This document shows positions 41,711 to 63,032 of a stretch of 64,000 nucleotides of DNA, piece after piece; the first letter of the stretch is position 1, and each line of letters opens with the position of its first letter. The position numbers were made by a program, and so were the translations under genes. The DNA is from Scylla paramamosain (Eukaryota; Arthropoda; Malacostraca; Decapoda; Portunidae), in contig NC_087198.1 of the NCBI RefSeq assembly GCF_035594125.1, positions 7,246,082 through 7,310,081 of the forward strand, written 5' to 3'. The notes beneath the pieces are model-generated. The model was not told where the DNA came from. It was given only the letters and a program-made list of their open reading frames with translations, and did not search any database.

Positions 41711-43141
41711 CCTTCCGTAGGTCCGCTTTCTGAAGCACAGTGTCAACATGTCTCCTCTAATTTAAAAAGTAAGCTCTGTGTGGCGTACTTCCTAAAAGTG
41801 CACAAAGGACTTTTCTTCTCTTTTAGGGTCCCTTCCATTTCTTCATTGCCATGATACACTGGCAGCACTGCCAGAGTCCATCTCTGTCTAAGCACCTCCT
41901 CCCTTGCCACCACCACGCTGGTTCAACTGTGGCTCCCACAACTGCCCTTCTAAAAAGTGTGCCTCTGTGTCGCTCACATCTACAACACTTGACGCTGAAC
42001 CTTTCCATCGCCTCTTCATTCTACACAAGCTAGTACTGTGCAGCCTTTCTGCACCGCACCTCCGCTACGTTCACTAGGCTGTGCTTCAAGTGAGACGGGC
42101 TTTTAAGGAGGTTTTGACTCTTCTAGTGACAGATTGCCTTTTTTTTTTTACGTTATTTACAGGAAAAACACCAAAAAAAAACCCAGCCAATCGCTAACAG
42201 AGTTGGTGAGGGCAGAGGCTTTCACAATACTGGCACTGTCATTGCTTCAACTGACTGTCTACTGCCCCAGTCATATTCTCCTCTGCTGTCTTCCTCACCA
42301 TCTTGCTGCCTCACCTATGCCATTCTTCGTCAAGTCTAGTTTCTCCTTTCTTTTGCACCCTTCCTTATCTTTCCTGCAAGGCAAATTTCCATCAACACTA
42401 AGTGTCTTTTTTAACCCAGCTCTGCTATCCTGCGGTGCTTCTATCACTTATGTACTTAATACACAGAGGGGTCACTCAAACATTGCTACAACGTAAATCC
42501 CTTTGCTCCTCCTCTCACAAAATTTTGCGTTTGACTAATTTCATTATGTTGTTATTCATCAGCCACCTAAACAAGCGGTGCAACCATTACATTTGTCACT
42601 CCCATGGCTTTGCAAGTATCTAGATCCTCCCTGCTTTTTTTCCAGTTCTGAAGCACATCCCTTTTTTTTCAATTCCCTCAACGATGACAGTAATGCCTGA
42701 CAGTTTTAAGCGCAGTGCATCCCATCAGTGGCATTGGTGCAGTCACCCCTTCCGTCAACGCAGTCTTCGAGGAGATCAACGCAGTGACGGTGACTAAAGC
42801 AAACTTACAAAGTCTTGTTCACATTTTTTTTATATTGCATTTTTCTATTGCATTTAATCGTGGCACGCCTCAGGATGGAGTGCACCCTCCCTGCACATAT
42901 GCTGCCATGCATAGCCGCCTCCTCCTCTCCATGAAGCACCTCCTGCACCGCTGGCCTCTCCATCGACAACTTCTTCCATACATTAGGTTAACAATAACAA
43001 TTGTAGTTATAATTATAATATTGTTGAATATATTATTATTATTAATAAAAATATTGATGGAAATAAAGAAAGTAATGATTATAGGTAATAAAAATGATAA
43101 TTAAAATGACACTAATGAAAATTAAAACAATTATTATGTTA

Positions 43142-43142
<1 letters not shown>
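41711..43142. other. Unassigned intergenic DNA
   Basis: About 1.4 kb of C/T-rich to AT-rich sequence. Short open frames on both strands show no recognisable domain. No gene is supported. Confidence 0.5.

Positions 43143-43236
<94 letters not shown>
43143..43236 (+). repeat. (AAT)n microsatellite
   Basis: About 31 uninterrupted AAT units. Confidence 0.97.
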
Positions 43237-43237
<1 letters not shown>

Positions 43238-43415
43238 TGTTGGCGTGGTAGCCGGGCGGGTGGCGAAGCCTAGTGGAGCAAGAGTGGAGGTGATGTGCGA
43301 TGAGTGGAGTTTGCTTGCTTTGTGCATCCGTGTAATTTTTTTCTTTTTATTTATTTATTTATTTATTTTTTGTTCGGGAGTTTGCATCAAGTTTAGGTAT
43401 ACAGAACTACCAGTG

Positions 43416-45325
<1,910 letters not shown>

Positions 45326-46096
45326 GCTTGCCCATCCTGACCCTCTTTGGTCTGACAGCTCTGTCTAGCTTATCTCTCTGTCTGCTTCTGTCTATTCCCT
45401 TCTTCTACACCTCATAATATACACGTGAGGTTAGAGCGACCTTTTGCCCCAAGAAGGCTTCCGTTTCTGTAAGGTTTATTTTCCAATACTTCAATCACAC
45501 AGTTCATTTTCCTGTATCTTTCAATAAGGTTGATTTTCAAGTAACTATATTTATCTCCCCGTACTTCGATCATACAGTTTATTTTTCCTTAACTTCCAAT
45601 AAGGTTCATTCTCGAGTACCTTTGGTAATCGCATCTTCTAGTCAGGAACAAGGAGGCGGCGACTCCTATGGTGTTCTTTCTGTCCATGTTGTCCTCGTTA
45701 TCAGATCCCGTTGACTTCTGCTCTAATCGTGTACTAATTCAGTGATACCTAGGTATCTCTTCTTGTAATCTTGTATTAATCTCCGGCTATGTTAGTCTTG
45801 TGATGACTCACCGCATCTCTTCGGTGGTCACGTCACGTCTCTTATCTATCAAGGTGGTGATAGCTTCTTGGTATATGCTTTCGTTTTTATCATCGTCTTC
45901 CCTCATTTATTCTTTCTACTTCTTATTTCCTTTTTTATTTCTTATTTTTTTATATATTTTTTTTAAATTTTTCTCTCTTGTTACGTGTTTCTTTTCTTCT
46001 TGTTTTTTTTTTTGTTTTTTTTGCGTTACAACACGCCTCCCTCCTTATGCTCGCGCGTCCTCCCGCGACTGGTTACTTAGCTAGGTGTTCGTTCCC
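45326..46096. other. Unassigned T-rich intergenic DNA
   Basis: Poly-T and TTTA-rich tracts, no gene seen. Confidence 0.5.
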
Positions 46097-46249
46097 TCAT
46101 CCGTGGATGTGGTGCAGGGTGTGGGTTTGGAAGGCCCGCTTCATGCTCCCGGAACCAGGGGAGCCATCGGTGCGGCCCTCATCCACGCCCACGAACACCA
46201 GGGTGATCCCAACAGCCAGCATTGTCAACAGCCAGTTGTACCTGTCCAT
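46097..46249 (-). CDS. Candidate host exon: short peptide with one membrane or signal segment (50 aa)
   Basis: The - strand frame starts at ATG 46249 just after a CCACACAG acceptor-like string and encodes 'MDRYNWLLTMLAVGITLVF' then a Gly/Ser-rich part with 'MKR' and ends 'HHIHG'. The first 22 residues look like a signal peptide or signal anchor. Local GC content and codon choice stand out from the AT-rich surroundings, which is what favours a real exon. The frame also extends upstream to 46342. I do not recognise the protein, and no partner exon was found. Confidence 0.3.
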   Translation of the reverse strand: MDRYNWLLTMLAVGITLVFVGVDEGRTDGSPGSGSMKRAFQTHTLHHIHG

Positions 46250-46813
46250 GTCCTGTGTGGCTGATACCTTTATCAGGAAGTGCATGTTATTTCTACATTG
46301 TGTCGAGACAAAGGTACCCATCAATAACTTTTGGGAAGGCATATATTAGCAAAATTCATAACTTCCGAGTTTAGAAATAGAGCCTTTGTGGCGAAAACAA
46401 AATATAAAATTCAATATCTTGACTAGGAAGAAGAGATATCAACAATCAATCATATTTTTCTACAATAGTTATATCGTAAGGCAGGAAAATCAGTTCTGAG
46501 TATTTTCAATATGACTACAAGTCTGATGCAGTCAGAAAACACTTGTATTTATAAAGAAATAATGGAAGGGAGGTCATCCTGCGGACATCAGGTGTCGGCA
46601 GGAATATCATCTCTTAGAGGAATAAACATTTCATTATGTGTTTAAATAATGTGCAGAAGGAACAACAATAATTATCTAAAAGCATGTACCTTCATCATGG
46701 TTTTTAATCACATCATAAGAACAATATGAACTGCTGCAATGGACACAATAGCCAACTGGACAACATCAGAGTCTTATATATAAGTAATGACTTCCCTTTA
46801 TCCATAGACACAA
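46250..46813. other. Unassigned AT-rich intergenic DNA
   Basis: About 560 bp with no gene or repeat recognised. Confidence 0.5.
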
Positions 46814-50470
<3,657 letters not shown>

Positions 50471-50564
50471 ACAGTATGATAATATCTCTCTCTGCAGTGT
50501 CAATCTATACAATGCTATCTTTGCAACATTATCCTTTGCAATATAAAATCCCAATGCTGCCACC

Positions 50565-50985
50565 AGTGTCGTGCTTATACATTGCACGATCTTGATGCAT
50601 CCCTAATCTATGAGACTGGCTTTTGTGTTTTCTCGGAAACGCTTAAACTTTTTTTTATAATTTTTACTTAATTTGTATTATATACATGTATTTTCACTAT
50701 GGTAATCATATACGATTTCTGACAACAACGATACACTACAAAAAATTGTTTTGTCTCTCTTAAAAATAAAATTCCATTAAATATTTCAAACACTTCACAT
50801 TACAGTTCCGATTCAAATCACTTCACATATTTAATTATCAATGACAAATCACACCCTACACAAACCTCGCAACTAACATTCAATGAGGAACACATCCTAC
50901 ACCTACTCAATCCGTCTTTGTCAATATATAACACAACCATTTTATTCTGACTGCATAACGACTGTCTGGCTCTCCTTATAGGTAC
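50565..50985 (+). repeat. Unclassified dispersed repeat, copy B
   Basis: Diverged copy of 44785-45325, without the long AT tract. It ends about 25 bp before the 5' end of LINE copy 4. Confidence 0.8.
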
Positions 50986-51008
50986 TGGGATTGGAGGAGG
51001 CAGGAGGC

Positions 51009-54075
<3,067 letters not shown>

Positions 54076-54076
54076 C

Positions 54077-54885
54077 ATATCCACTCATTCTTCTATCCAT
54101 CCTTTAATCCTTCTATTCACCCTATATATCCATCCACCTACCCACACATCCAGCCAGCCATTAATCCATCATCTCATCCATGCATCATTACATCCATCCA
54201 TCCTACCATGTTTTCACTCCTCCCTCCAACTATCCGCCTCTCTACCCATCCATCCTTCCATCCATTCATGTATTCAATCTTCCTCTTATTCATCCACTCC
54301 TACATCCATCCACTCATCCATCTACTCCTCCACTTATCCATATATCCATCCGTCCATCAATCTACTCACCCATTCATCCATTTATCCACTCATTCATCTC
54401 TCATTTTATCCACCCATCCATCCTTCCATCTATCCATTCATCCATCTACGTGTCCTTCATCCATTCACCCACTAATGGAGTCATCCATTCTTCTACCTAT
54501 CCATCCAATCATACATCCATCCGTGTATCCTCTCATTCATCCACCATTACATCAATTCATCAGTCCATACATCCATCCACATCTTCATCCACTCGTCCAT
54601 CCAGCCAGCCTTTCATTCATATAACCACTCATCCCCACCTATCCACCCATCCAACCGTCTATCCATCTATCCATCCGCTCATTCATTCATTTATACATCC
54701 ATCGATCTGTTCACTGTTCCATCCATCCACCTTCTCATCCATCCATCTATCCACTCATCCATCCATCCACTCATCTATCATCACATCCATCTATCTGTTC
54801 ATCCATCCATCCACTCGTCTATCCATCTATCCATTCATCTATCCATCCAGCCATGCATACATCCACTCGCCCATCCAACTGTCGT
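54077..54885 (+). repeat. Degenerate (CATC)n/(ATCC)n minisatellite, about 800 bp
   Basis: Dominated by CATCCATC with TATC, CACT and ATTC variants. All three frames stay open through much of it only because the unit lacks stop codons; I do not call a gene. Confidence 0.95.
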
Positions 54886-55559
54886 GGTCCGAGATATTGC
54901 GAGGAATTGCTTTATAAAGGCTACTGGAAAACTCAAAAACATTTTCATATTTCAATTGATCACTAATAATCATTTACATTTCTTACAAGTCAAAATTTGT
55001 CATTCGCATTAATTTTCAAGTAATCTAAAGTTTTTAGGTGTCACTTTGTTTGTTGAACACATTCATTGATCAAGGCAATCACCGTGCAAAACACAGACCA
55101 TATCAAATGCATCTTCACAACAACTATTCAATCGGCGCCATTAATGTTCAGTTATAAAAACACACGTGACATCAGGAACACATCAGTTACTATAAACACT
55201 CTCCATAACGAAGTAAATCTTCGTACACCATACAAACCTATCATACCAAACATAAAACATCAGTTAAACATCCTACTCCTCCTTTAATAACATCATTCAT
55301 TTATAGACTGCATTACGCTTTCAAGCGCCACTTACTTTCAAGTTATTCCGTCCATCTCAGCCCCTCTCTGGTCAAGCCCTCTCTGCTTCTGTGCCTGCTA
55401 CTCTCTGCTACTCTCCACTACTGAACTATTCCACTGTTACATGCTATACGTAATATGCAGTCGTTTGGCACTGCCTGTTTCTCTCAGAAATTTTATCTTT
55501 ATTTTCATAACATTTTACACATCTCTGAAGCCCTGGGATCATGAGGAGGCCCGTGTGAG
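54886..55559. other. Unassigned intergenic DNA
   Basis: About 670 bp, AT-rich, no recognisable gene. Part of 55295-55400 weakly resembles the end of the 44.8/50.6-kb repeat ('GACTGCATTAC'). Confidence 0.45.
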
Positions 55560-55560
55560 T

Positions 55561-55628
<68 letters not shown>

Positions 55629-55679
55629 CTGCCAGCAACTGCCTAAATTATAATTTAGGCAGTTAACAAACTGACAATG
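55560..55679 (-). mobile_element. Very short 3' end of the 62.5-kb LINE family with (AAT)n tail
   Basis: On the - strand it reads TGTACATTGTCAGTTTGTTAA and CTGCCTAAAT, matching the 3' UTR at 21650-21695, and ends in about 22 ATT units. It contains a 24-bp perfect palindrome (CTGCCTAAATTA and its complement) not seen in the other copies. Confidence 0.75.
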
Positions 55680-55681
55680 TA

Positions 55682-55684
<3 letters not shown>

Positions 55685-55733
<49 letters not shown>

Positions 55734-55738
55734 GTGTT
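55685..55738 (+). repeat. (GT)n microsatellite
   Basis: About 26 GT units with one GC, directly beside the LINE tail. Confidence 0.97.
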
Positions 55739-56470
55739 GAATAATACAGTAATTGTTGTACGGTACCGTCTGATTGTAGTTCTATGAGTGTGTGAAGGAG
55801 AAATTGAGTTGGTTACTTGGGAGTAAAGTTCGAGGTGCGAGTGCCTGTCGCCTCTGTGCCTGCCTCTGTGTGTAGTGAGTGTATTGCACGGGAACTTGTG
55901 TACTGCTGTGTGATACATGGACACACGGAAAGGAGTGTTTTCCTCTCTCTGCTCTGTGTGATTGTTCTGAGAGTGACTGGATGAAGCAGCGCCGCAGCAG
56001 CTGTGCCCAGCTGCCCGGGTGAAGTCCTCCTCCTCGACGCTCGTGTTTCCCATTTCGCAGCGTGTGAGGCGCCCCATGCCTGCTGTGAGGGTTCGTTTCA
56101 ATATACGAGTAATTTGTTTTTCCTGTAAGCGCTTCTGTGGCTCATTGCAAACATTTCCTTGTGGCCAGATAGTGAGAGAGTCCCGGTGTGTACCAGCCTT
56201 GTGTTTGTGCGTCTTTTATTGCTTTATTGAATGTTGCAGTACGTGTTTGCATTGCCTTCACGTGTAATCAGGTGAAGTATCTTGCTTTACTTACCAGGCT
56301 TGTGTTTCTGCAGCAGAGATTTCAGGAAGTCTATGTTTTTCGCTTTATTGTTAAAATTTTATAAGATTTGTTATATCAATAATAAAGAATTGATAAGGGA
56401 ATCTTTATTTTCACTTATTTACTGTGGTGAAATTGTTTATCACCACGAATTTTTTTTTCCAGGATGGATA
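55739..56470. other. Unassigned DNA, locally GC-richer
   Basis: The patch 55830-56170 is richer in G and C (AGCAGCGCCGCAGCAGCTG near 55985) and might be a promoter or first exon, but no splice-consistent coding exon was found. Confidence 0.35.
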
Positions 56471-56474
56471 TAAA

Positions 56475-56612
56475 CCAGCCTCCAGCCATTCAGCCTCCAG
56501 CCACTCAGCCAGCCAGCCAGCCTCTATCCAGTCAGCCAGCCAGCCAGCCAGCCTCGAGCCAACCAGCCAGCCATCAACCCAGCCAGCCACCTATCCAGCC
56601 TCAAGGTGTCAC
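56475..56612 (+). repeat. Degenerate (CAGC)n repeat
   Basis: CAGCCAGC units mixed with CTCCAG, about 140 bp. Confidence 0.85.
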
Positions 56613-56693
56613 GTAGCCTCACGTGACATGAAGACACTGTTTGGAATTGCTGTTGGGGAAAGTAGCTGGAGCAGAGATGCGTATGCTTGTCTG

Positions 56694-56734
<41 letters not shown>
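56694..56734 (+). repeat. (GT)n microsatellite
   Basis: About 20 GT units. Confidence 0.97.
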
Positions 56735-56736
<2 letters not shown>

Positions 56737-59440
56737 TGACTTGCTCTCCTCATGTTTGTCACACCTCTGAGGATCACACACTTGTTTAGCGATGCCACGC
56801 ATTTTGTTGTCTGAAGTGTTAAAACATAACTAATGATTCATACAGCTGATAAGTAACTTGCTGGTGAAATATAAGCTCTTTCATTGTGAACACAGATTCC
56901 ACGTGACTGCCGCGTAAGGAGACGAGTCTGGTACGCACGCCCACGCCCACAGCTCTCCTCTCTGCCGCCTGACCGGCGCAGGAACGAGCCACTCAGCCCC
57001 TCTTGCCGGCTCCCACAGGCATCATCATTATTAAGACTCGGAATTTTTTTGTATTCGTGGCATAAAAGACCATGTTTTTTTTTTCGTTTTTTTTTGTATT
57101 TACGCTCAATAAATGACTAAGATTGCTTGTAATTCGCAAGTATTTATTTTACCTGATTCCTTCTAAGACAGCGCCATCAAAATGTGACTGATTTTAAAAT
57201 TATTCCACAAGATGTACAGAGTCGGTGAGGTGACAGAAGAAGAGTCCAAGATTTTGGAAAAGCGTGTTAAAAGACTGGAAATATAAATTAAAACAAAAAT
57301 AAATAAATAAATTAATTAAAAAAAAATAGGAACAAAACTAAAATTTTCATTTTTACTTTGTCATAAATAAACGAACAAATATAAAAACACAAAACAGGAA
57401 AAAAAAAATGCATAGTTATATTTAAAGAATCTTTAATAAACTGAGGGAGACACACAGCAAGCAATAAATATAAAGAGATCCACGGAATTTGAAGAAAAAG
57501 GATGAGAAGAAGAAGAAAAAAAATATATAGAGATGAATAAGTAAATAAACGTAACAGACGAAGTATTGAGGAGATGTAACAGAATAATATGTGTATTAAA
57601 CAAGATAAATACATGAATATCACACAGGGAATAACGAATGACTTCATACAAGGGAAATAAACAACAAAACAGATAAACAGAATAACAGGGTGCACGTATA
57701 GAATAAGATGAATACATGAATAACACACAGGAAATAATGAATAACTTCATACAAGGATAGAAAAAAAAAGTCACCCGGGAAGAAGGAACATTCATTATTA
57801 TCACTGCTGCTCAGCCTGGCTGGCGAGGAACTCATCAAAAAGCCTGAACATATCTAGAATGCGTGGAATAACAAACATCAACTCACAAACGACTCATACC
57901 AACACGAGGAATAAGAGATAAATGAAAAACAAACCCACAAGAACAAAATAATTGCCTTCATCGCAAAGCCACGAAACATAAAAAAGTTCAAGTTAAGCAC
58001 AAAATTCAACCAACAGCAGGCCATAAGTGCGGGTGTTCCTCGTGCTAGGGAGGGGAGGGACACAGGGCTGGAATGGGAGGGGCGGCTACTACATTATAGG
58101 GGGGCTGTTACTCTCCCATTCATAGATACCATGGTGTCCATTCCTAACTTTCACGGTGTTGAAATGAATTATTTCCGCTTGTTTTTTGCTGATGTTTCTT
58201 GAGACGAATTGAACTAATTTGTTTGAAAATTAGGTAAATATTTTAAGCTTAATCCCTTAAAATTTTATGTTTGAAATCGAGCTTGAAATGCGTAATTACT
58301 CTTAAAACTTCGGCAATATTGGCTTATAAGTGAGAATAAGATGCGTGGCAGTCTTGGTTTGTTGGCAAAGGGTTCAAATGCCTGAACTCTGGCCAACAAG
58401 CCAACAGTAGCTCATAAGATAGGGTGTTGTGTTCGTTGACAGTAGGCATGGCTGGGGGGTGAGAAGCAAGACTATTGTACTACCTATTTAAGTAATTAGA
58501 CTATTAATGACGAGTGTGGAGTTTTTATGTTTTTAGCATTTGTTGGCAAATTAGGCGGTTTTAAAGGAAAATGTTTAGGATTTGGCAGTTTTTTTTCTCA
58601 TGTCTTATGGTTAAATATTATTGTTTTTTTTTCTAGTAGTATTGTTATAGATTAATTAATTTTATTTTGGAGAATGTGTTTGCTTACGTATTTCCGCTTC
58701 TATTAGATAACTATCGTATATCTGTTGAATTAAGCCTTTTACTCGTATATTTTCACAAGTCTTGATTTAGTTATTTTTATCTACTGTTTCCTATGTGTTT
58801 AGTTAGGTATTATTGCTTCTTTATCTCAAATATCGTACACTATCTAATAATTATCGTGCATCTGTTGACTTGTCTCGTATATTTTTCGCTAGCATTGTTT
58901 TAGTTTAATTCTTTGGTATATGTGTTTCGTTAAGTATTGTGAATGGGGAATAAAATAAGTCTAGGGTATAATGAAAGCTTTATTTCCTTTACAAATACGA
59001 TAAAGATAGCGAAAATGTATAATAAGGCACAAATAAAGGCGGTAACGCTTTCATGCCCACCGTAACACCTAGCTTCTTTCATGAACAGACCCAATTGCTA
59101 CATTTCAGGCTTAAAGCTCCATTTTGTAAAGTGACAACACAGGGTAAATGTACAAGAAACACGTTATTGCCTTTACAATAAAAGTAAAAAAGGAGTAGGT
59201 CATAAATAAAGCCTTAATTATGTCTTCTCTGTCACTCGTAATTCCCTTTAATCTCATGTGCCATGTCTTGTTACAGGTAGCAGGCGGATTAGTGCATGAG
59301 GAGTAGAAGAAACATTTTATTGCCTTTAGAATGAAGGTGTAAGCTTCAATAAAGGATAAATGAAGTCTTGTGTGCTCCTTGTCACTAATCTAGTGATTCC
59401 CTTTTATCTCATCTGTTTGCTCGTATGCTGTTACAAATAA
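56735..59440. other. Long unassigned AT-rich stretch with ancient tandem duplications
   Basis: No gene recognised in about 2.7 kb. Two diverged tandem duplications are visible: 58672-58794 with 58795-58930 ('GTGTTT...TATCTGTTGA'), and 59153-59279 with 59307-59440 ('AAGAAAC..TTTATTGCCTTTA' and 'TTCCCTTT.ATCTCAT'). A-rich tracts lie at 57290-57420. Confidence 0.5.
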
Positions 59441-59503
59441 CTTCTTCTTTTTCTTCTTCTTCTTCTTCTTCTTCTTCTTCTTCTTCTTCTTCTTCTTCTT
59501 CTT
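59441..59503 (+). repeat. (TTC)n microsatellite
   Basis: About 20 TTC units with two early imperfections. Confidence 0.95.
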
Positions 59504-59554
59504 GTGTTGTTTCGGCTACCCTTTGTTCTGTTTTAACTATGAATGGTTCTCGTG

Positions 59555-59555
<1 letters not shown>

Positions 59556-59602
<47 letters not shown>
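59556..59602 (+). repeat. Compound (TC)n(TG)n microsatellite
   Basis: Six TC units running into about 16 TG units. Confidence 0.95.
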
Positions 59603-59604
<2 letters not shown>

Positions 59605-61340
59605 CGTATGTTAGTTTGGTGAACGAGCTATTTACGTACTAACTGTCTGAAGGTAACATATCGTTAATGTTATTTTCCTTAGTATTCCAGTATTTCTGGA
59701 GCGATGGTTTACAGAGGCGGGGCTGTGGTTTGGCGTGATGTCAGGCTGGAGGAGAAATGGCAAAGATGCGTGAGGTAGCGACGTTGGGACAGAACGATGA
59801 GAGCACTCACCACGTCTGTCTGACCTTACCAAAGCAAAAACAGCCACTCCACCGGGGAGTCGTGCAGCTCTGTATGCTAAATCTTCTTTAGTATACTTAT
59901 ATAAGAAGACTGCGTTTTATTACCGCCTTCTCCCTTCCCATAGCTGCCTCAAATGGACTAGCTTCCCCAGTAGTCACCACCTAAGTGATTGGGTGCAGTG
60001 CTTAGTATAGTTTATAAGATTCATTTGAAATTCTTGCTCTCTTTACGAAACGGTCATAGCACCAGTTACACATAAGGGTCATCAGTCTGCATCTCTCATC
60101 CACAGACAAGGATATATTACAACAACTATTTCCAGCAGCTGGGAAAGAATTGCCAGCTACGTTCCCGGGAAGAACAGTTGCAATAAGCGATAAACACCAG
60201 GAGAGTGGAGGACCTCTCACTGCTACACAAAGTACTCGCCTCCAGAAAAGGGGAGGAGTCACGTCTAAATATATATATATACTGAGTGCCTTGCAGGGAA
60301 GTACACTCATAGGCAGATTGATGGAGACCCCTGAAAGCTATATGTATAGACATGGGCGTACTGCAGTAAGTGACTCAAATAACCCTTGAAGCAACTGGTC
60401 CACTAGCTGTAAACCCCTTCCCCGTCTCCTGCAGGTAGTACGTGCCTGTCTGTACGTCTGCCTTTAGTAAAGCGTGGACTGTGACCCACTAGAACGTGAG
60501 AACACTGCTTAGAGTGACGTCTCAGGCGATGACACACGCCAGAGGCGAGAGGGAAGAACGGGGAGACACTCCACCCAACCCTACCGACTCACTCACTCAC
60601 TTCTAGTTGCCAAAAAAAAAAAAAATAATAAATAAATACTCTACGGAAAATTCTTCTGTTACGACCACAATTTTCGGCCGCTTCTCACAGCTGCTGCAAT
60701 TCGACTACCTCGCCTGAACTACCTCCCAAGTGATTCAGTGCAGGGCTCAAATTGGGGTGTCCAGGGATCCTCGTAACTCCTGCACTCTTTTCACAACTGG
60801 TTTTAATGCCAGGTCACACTAATGAGATCACCAATCTCTTTTACAAACCCACATACAAGGAAGTAATACAACATCTACAACAAACTCCACCCGCTGGGCA
60901 AGAATCGCCATCCACGTCTAGGGAAAAAAAAAAAAAACTTTATAACAAGCAACGACTCATATATGGTCGAGGTACAAAACCCCGCTGCACTGTCCCCCTC
61001 GTATCGAGTCCTCCCACTGTCTGACGGCGTATTATAGCAGCCCATTCGCCCGTAATAGCTAAGTATTGTCTGTCGTCTGTGGTGAAGCAACACGCACAAA
61101 ACAAATGATGTCATGTATTGAAATTAGCCTCCTTTATACGAAACTATAAAGAGGTGCCATTCATTATGAAGCGCAGGCTGTCCGACGCGGCTCTTTTGTG
61201 TTCACTGGAATGGCTGCGAGGCGCGGACATCCGCTGATTACAGTTTATAACTGGGCTATGAAAGAGGTGCAAGGGGTGAGAGAAACAACTTCTAATTTTG
61301 TGTGTTACGCTGAGCTGGTGTACCCTTCCTCACCTCATTC
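59603..61340. other. Unassigned DNA with a diverged direct repeat about 0.7 kb apart
   Basis: The stretch near 59970-60190 and that near 60710-60930 share an order of short matches ('AAGTGATT..GTGCAG', 'ACAAGGA', 'GCTGGG.AAGAAT.GCCA', then an A- or GGGAA-rich end), suggesting an old duplicated element. No gene is seen. Confidence 0.4.
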
Positions 61341-61608
61341 ACACGTCACATCACCCACACCCTCCACTCATTCACCCACCCATTAAACTACCCATTTACC
61401 CATCCACCTACCCATCCACTCACCCATCCACACAAACTCCCATACACAACCTATCCAATTATCCATGCACCTACACACCCACAAACACATCCACATCCCA
61501 ATTACCAACCTACCCATCCACCTACCCAATCACTCACCCATCCACACGCATCCGCACACCAATTCACCCAGTCACCCATCCAAATACCCACTCACTCATC
61601 TACCTACC
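61340..61608 (+). repeat. Degenerate (CACC/CATC)n minisatellite
   Basis: CCCATCCACCTACCCATCC-type units for about 270 bp. Confidence 0.9.

Positions 61609-61666
<58 letters not shown>
61609..61666 (+). repeat. (GT)n microsatellite
   Basis: About 29 GT units directly following the CACC-type minisatellite. Confidence 0.97.
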
Positions 61667-61668
<2 letters not shown>

Positions 61669-62082
61669 CGCTACCTACCCTGCTGACGTTTGTGTATTTT
61701 CAAGGTGTTTTGGGAAGGATAGGGATGTTGTTATTGGTGTTGTTGCTGTTGTCTGAGGGTGTTTTTGCCATGTTGTTCTGTTTTCTGGGTGTTTATGGGA
61801 CGGTGTTTCTGATATTTTGGGCTATGTTTTGTCACAAATTATATAGATGCCTAAGCTGGCTTCACTGCAAATTTAGGCGTTCCAGAAATCGTCTATCTGG
61901 CGCTGTTATGTTTCATCAGTGACCAACAAATCAAAGCTATATGTATTATCTTTGCCGCTAATCATTGGTTTTAGTCGTCAGTGGCTGAAATGGATAAGGC
62001 CAGCCTTTAAAAAGTGGTGACTGAAAAACCATGTCGGCAGCATCTTGAAGCTTTTGTTTCGATGTCATGTAATCTTATTTAA
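61667..62082. other. Unassigned intergenic DNA
   Basis: About 415 bp, no gene or repeat recognised. Confidence 0.45.
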
Positions 62083-62420
62083 TTTATGGATGTGTGGGTG
62101 CGTGTTTACATATGTGTGGGCGTGTGTGTAGGTATATGTATACGTACAGGAATGTGCAAATGTTTGCGTGCACGTGTAGCTTTAATTGGGTGTGTGTGGG
62201 CGTGTATTTCCTTACGTAGGCGAGTGTGGAAGCAGGTATGGTTTTATGTGGGCGTGTGTTTGGATGTATCGATACGTATATGCGTGTATGAATGCCTGTG
62301 AGTGCGTGTGGGTGTGTGGACTTGGGTGGACGTGCATTTCCTTGTGTTGCCGTCTGCTGAAGTATGTATGGCTTTATGTGGGCGTGTGTATGGATGTATG
62401 GTTCCGTACGGGCGTATAAA
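62083..62420 (+). repeat. GT-rich tandem repeat, period about 129 bp
   Basis: 'ATTTCCTT.CGT.G' and 'TATGTGGGCGTGTGT.TGGATGTAT' occur at about 62204-62280 and 62333-62410, and an older partial unit precedes them. Confidence 0.8.
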
Positions 62421-62639
62421 AATGGCTGTGGATACTGCATGCGTGCGTATAATGGTACCTGCGACCAGTGATGGTCGTCATGTTTGGTCGGCCTGTTTGT
62501 TTCTGATAGCAGTGTAATAATAATAATAATAAAAATAATAAACGGTTTATTCTTTAAGCTGTCAACAAACTGAAAATGTACATTGGGGGTGGGGAAATAC
62601 TTGACATTAATCCTAAAGGTAAGTCAAATCTAGAAAGGA

Positions 62640-63023
62640 CTATTGATTGATGGCTCGCACCATGGTGGGAATCGCACTGAGTCTGTACTGGTCCGTACGT
62701 GGCGACTTTAGGGGCGTTATCTTGTTGTGGTGTCTCGTTGCACGGGCCGGGCGAGGCGCGTCAGGCGGCAGCATGTTTCTGAGACGTGGATGATGCAGAA
62801 GTCCCCTTCCAAACTTCTCCACAGCCTAGCGGTACCTGGTGGATAGTCTGGACAGGCTCAGGGTGTTCAGGGCTTCTTTATAGGTGGTGTATGCAGGGCC
62901 AAGGATGACCCTGCACGACCTTTTCTGCACACTCTCCAACTGTAGCTGTTGAGTTTGTGTGAGGGAGGAGGACCACACTGGGGAGGCGTACATGAGTTTG
63001 GGGAGGATAAAGGTAAGATACAC
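62640..63023 (-). pseudogene. C-terminal part of the same LINE, frameshifted and with an in-frame stop
   Basis: Frame 62826-63023 reads 'LTFILPKLMYASPVWSSSLTQTQQLQLE' and ends in TAG at 62826-62828; the same frame continues to 62640 with 'VEKFGRGLLHHPRLRNMLPPDAPRP' and ends 'VRAINQ', the natural-looking C-terminus. A frameshift separates it from the RT. Confidence 0.87.
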
Positions 63024-63032
63024 CCCCTTAAC

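Noticed and set aside
57312..58063. Hydrophobic - strand frames resembling membrane proteins
   Set aside because: Phe/Ile/Leu-rich because the + strand is A-rich; overlapping frames are equally open and no family pattern is visible.
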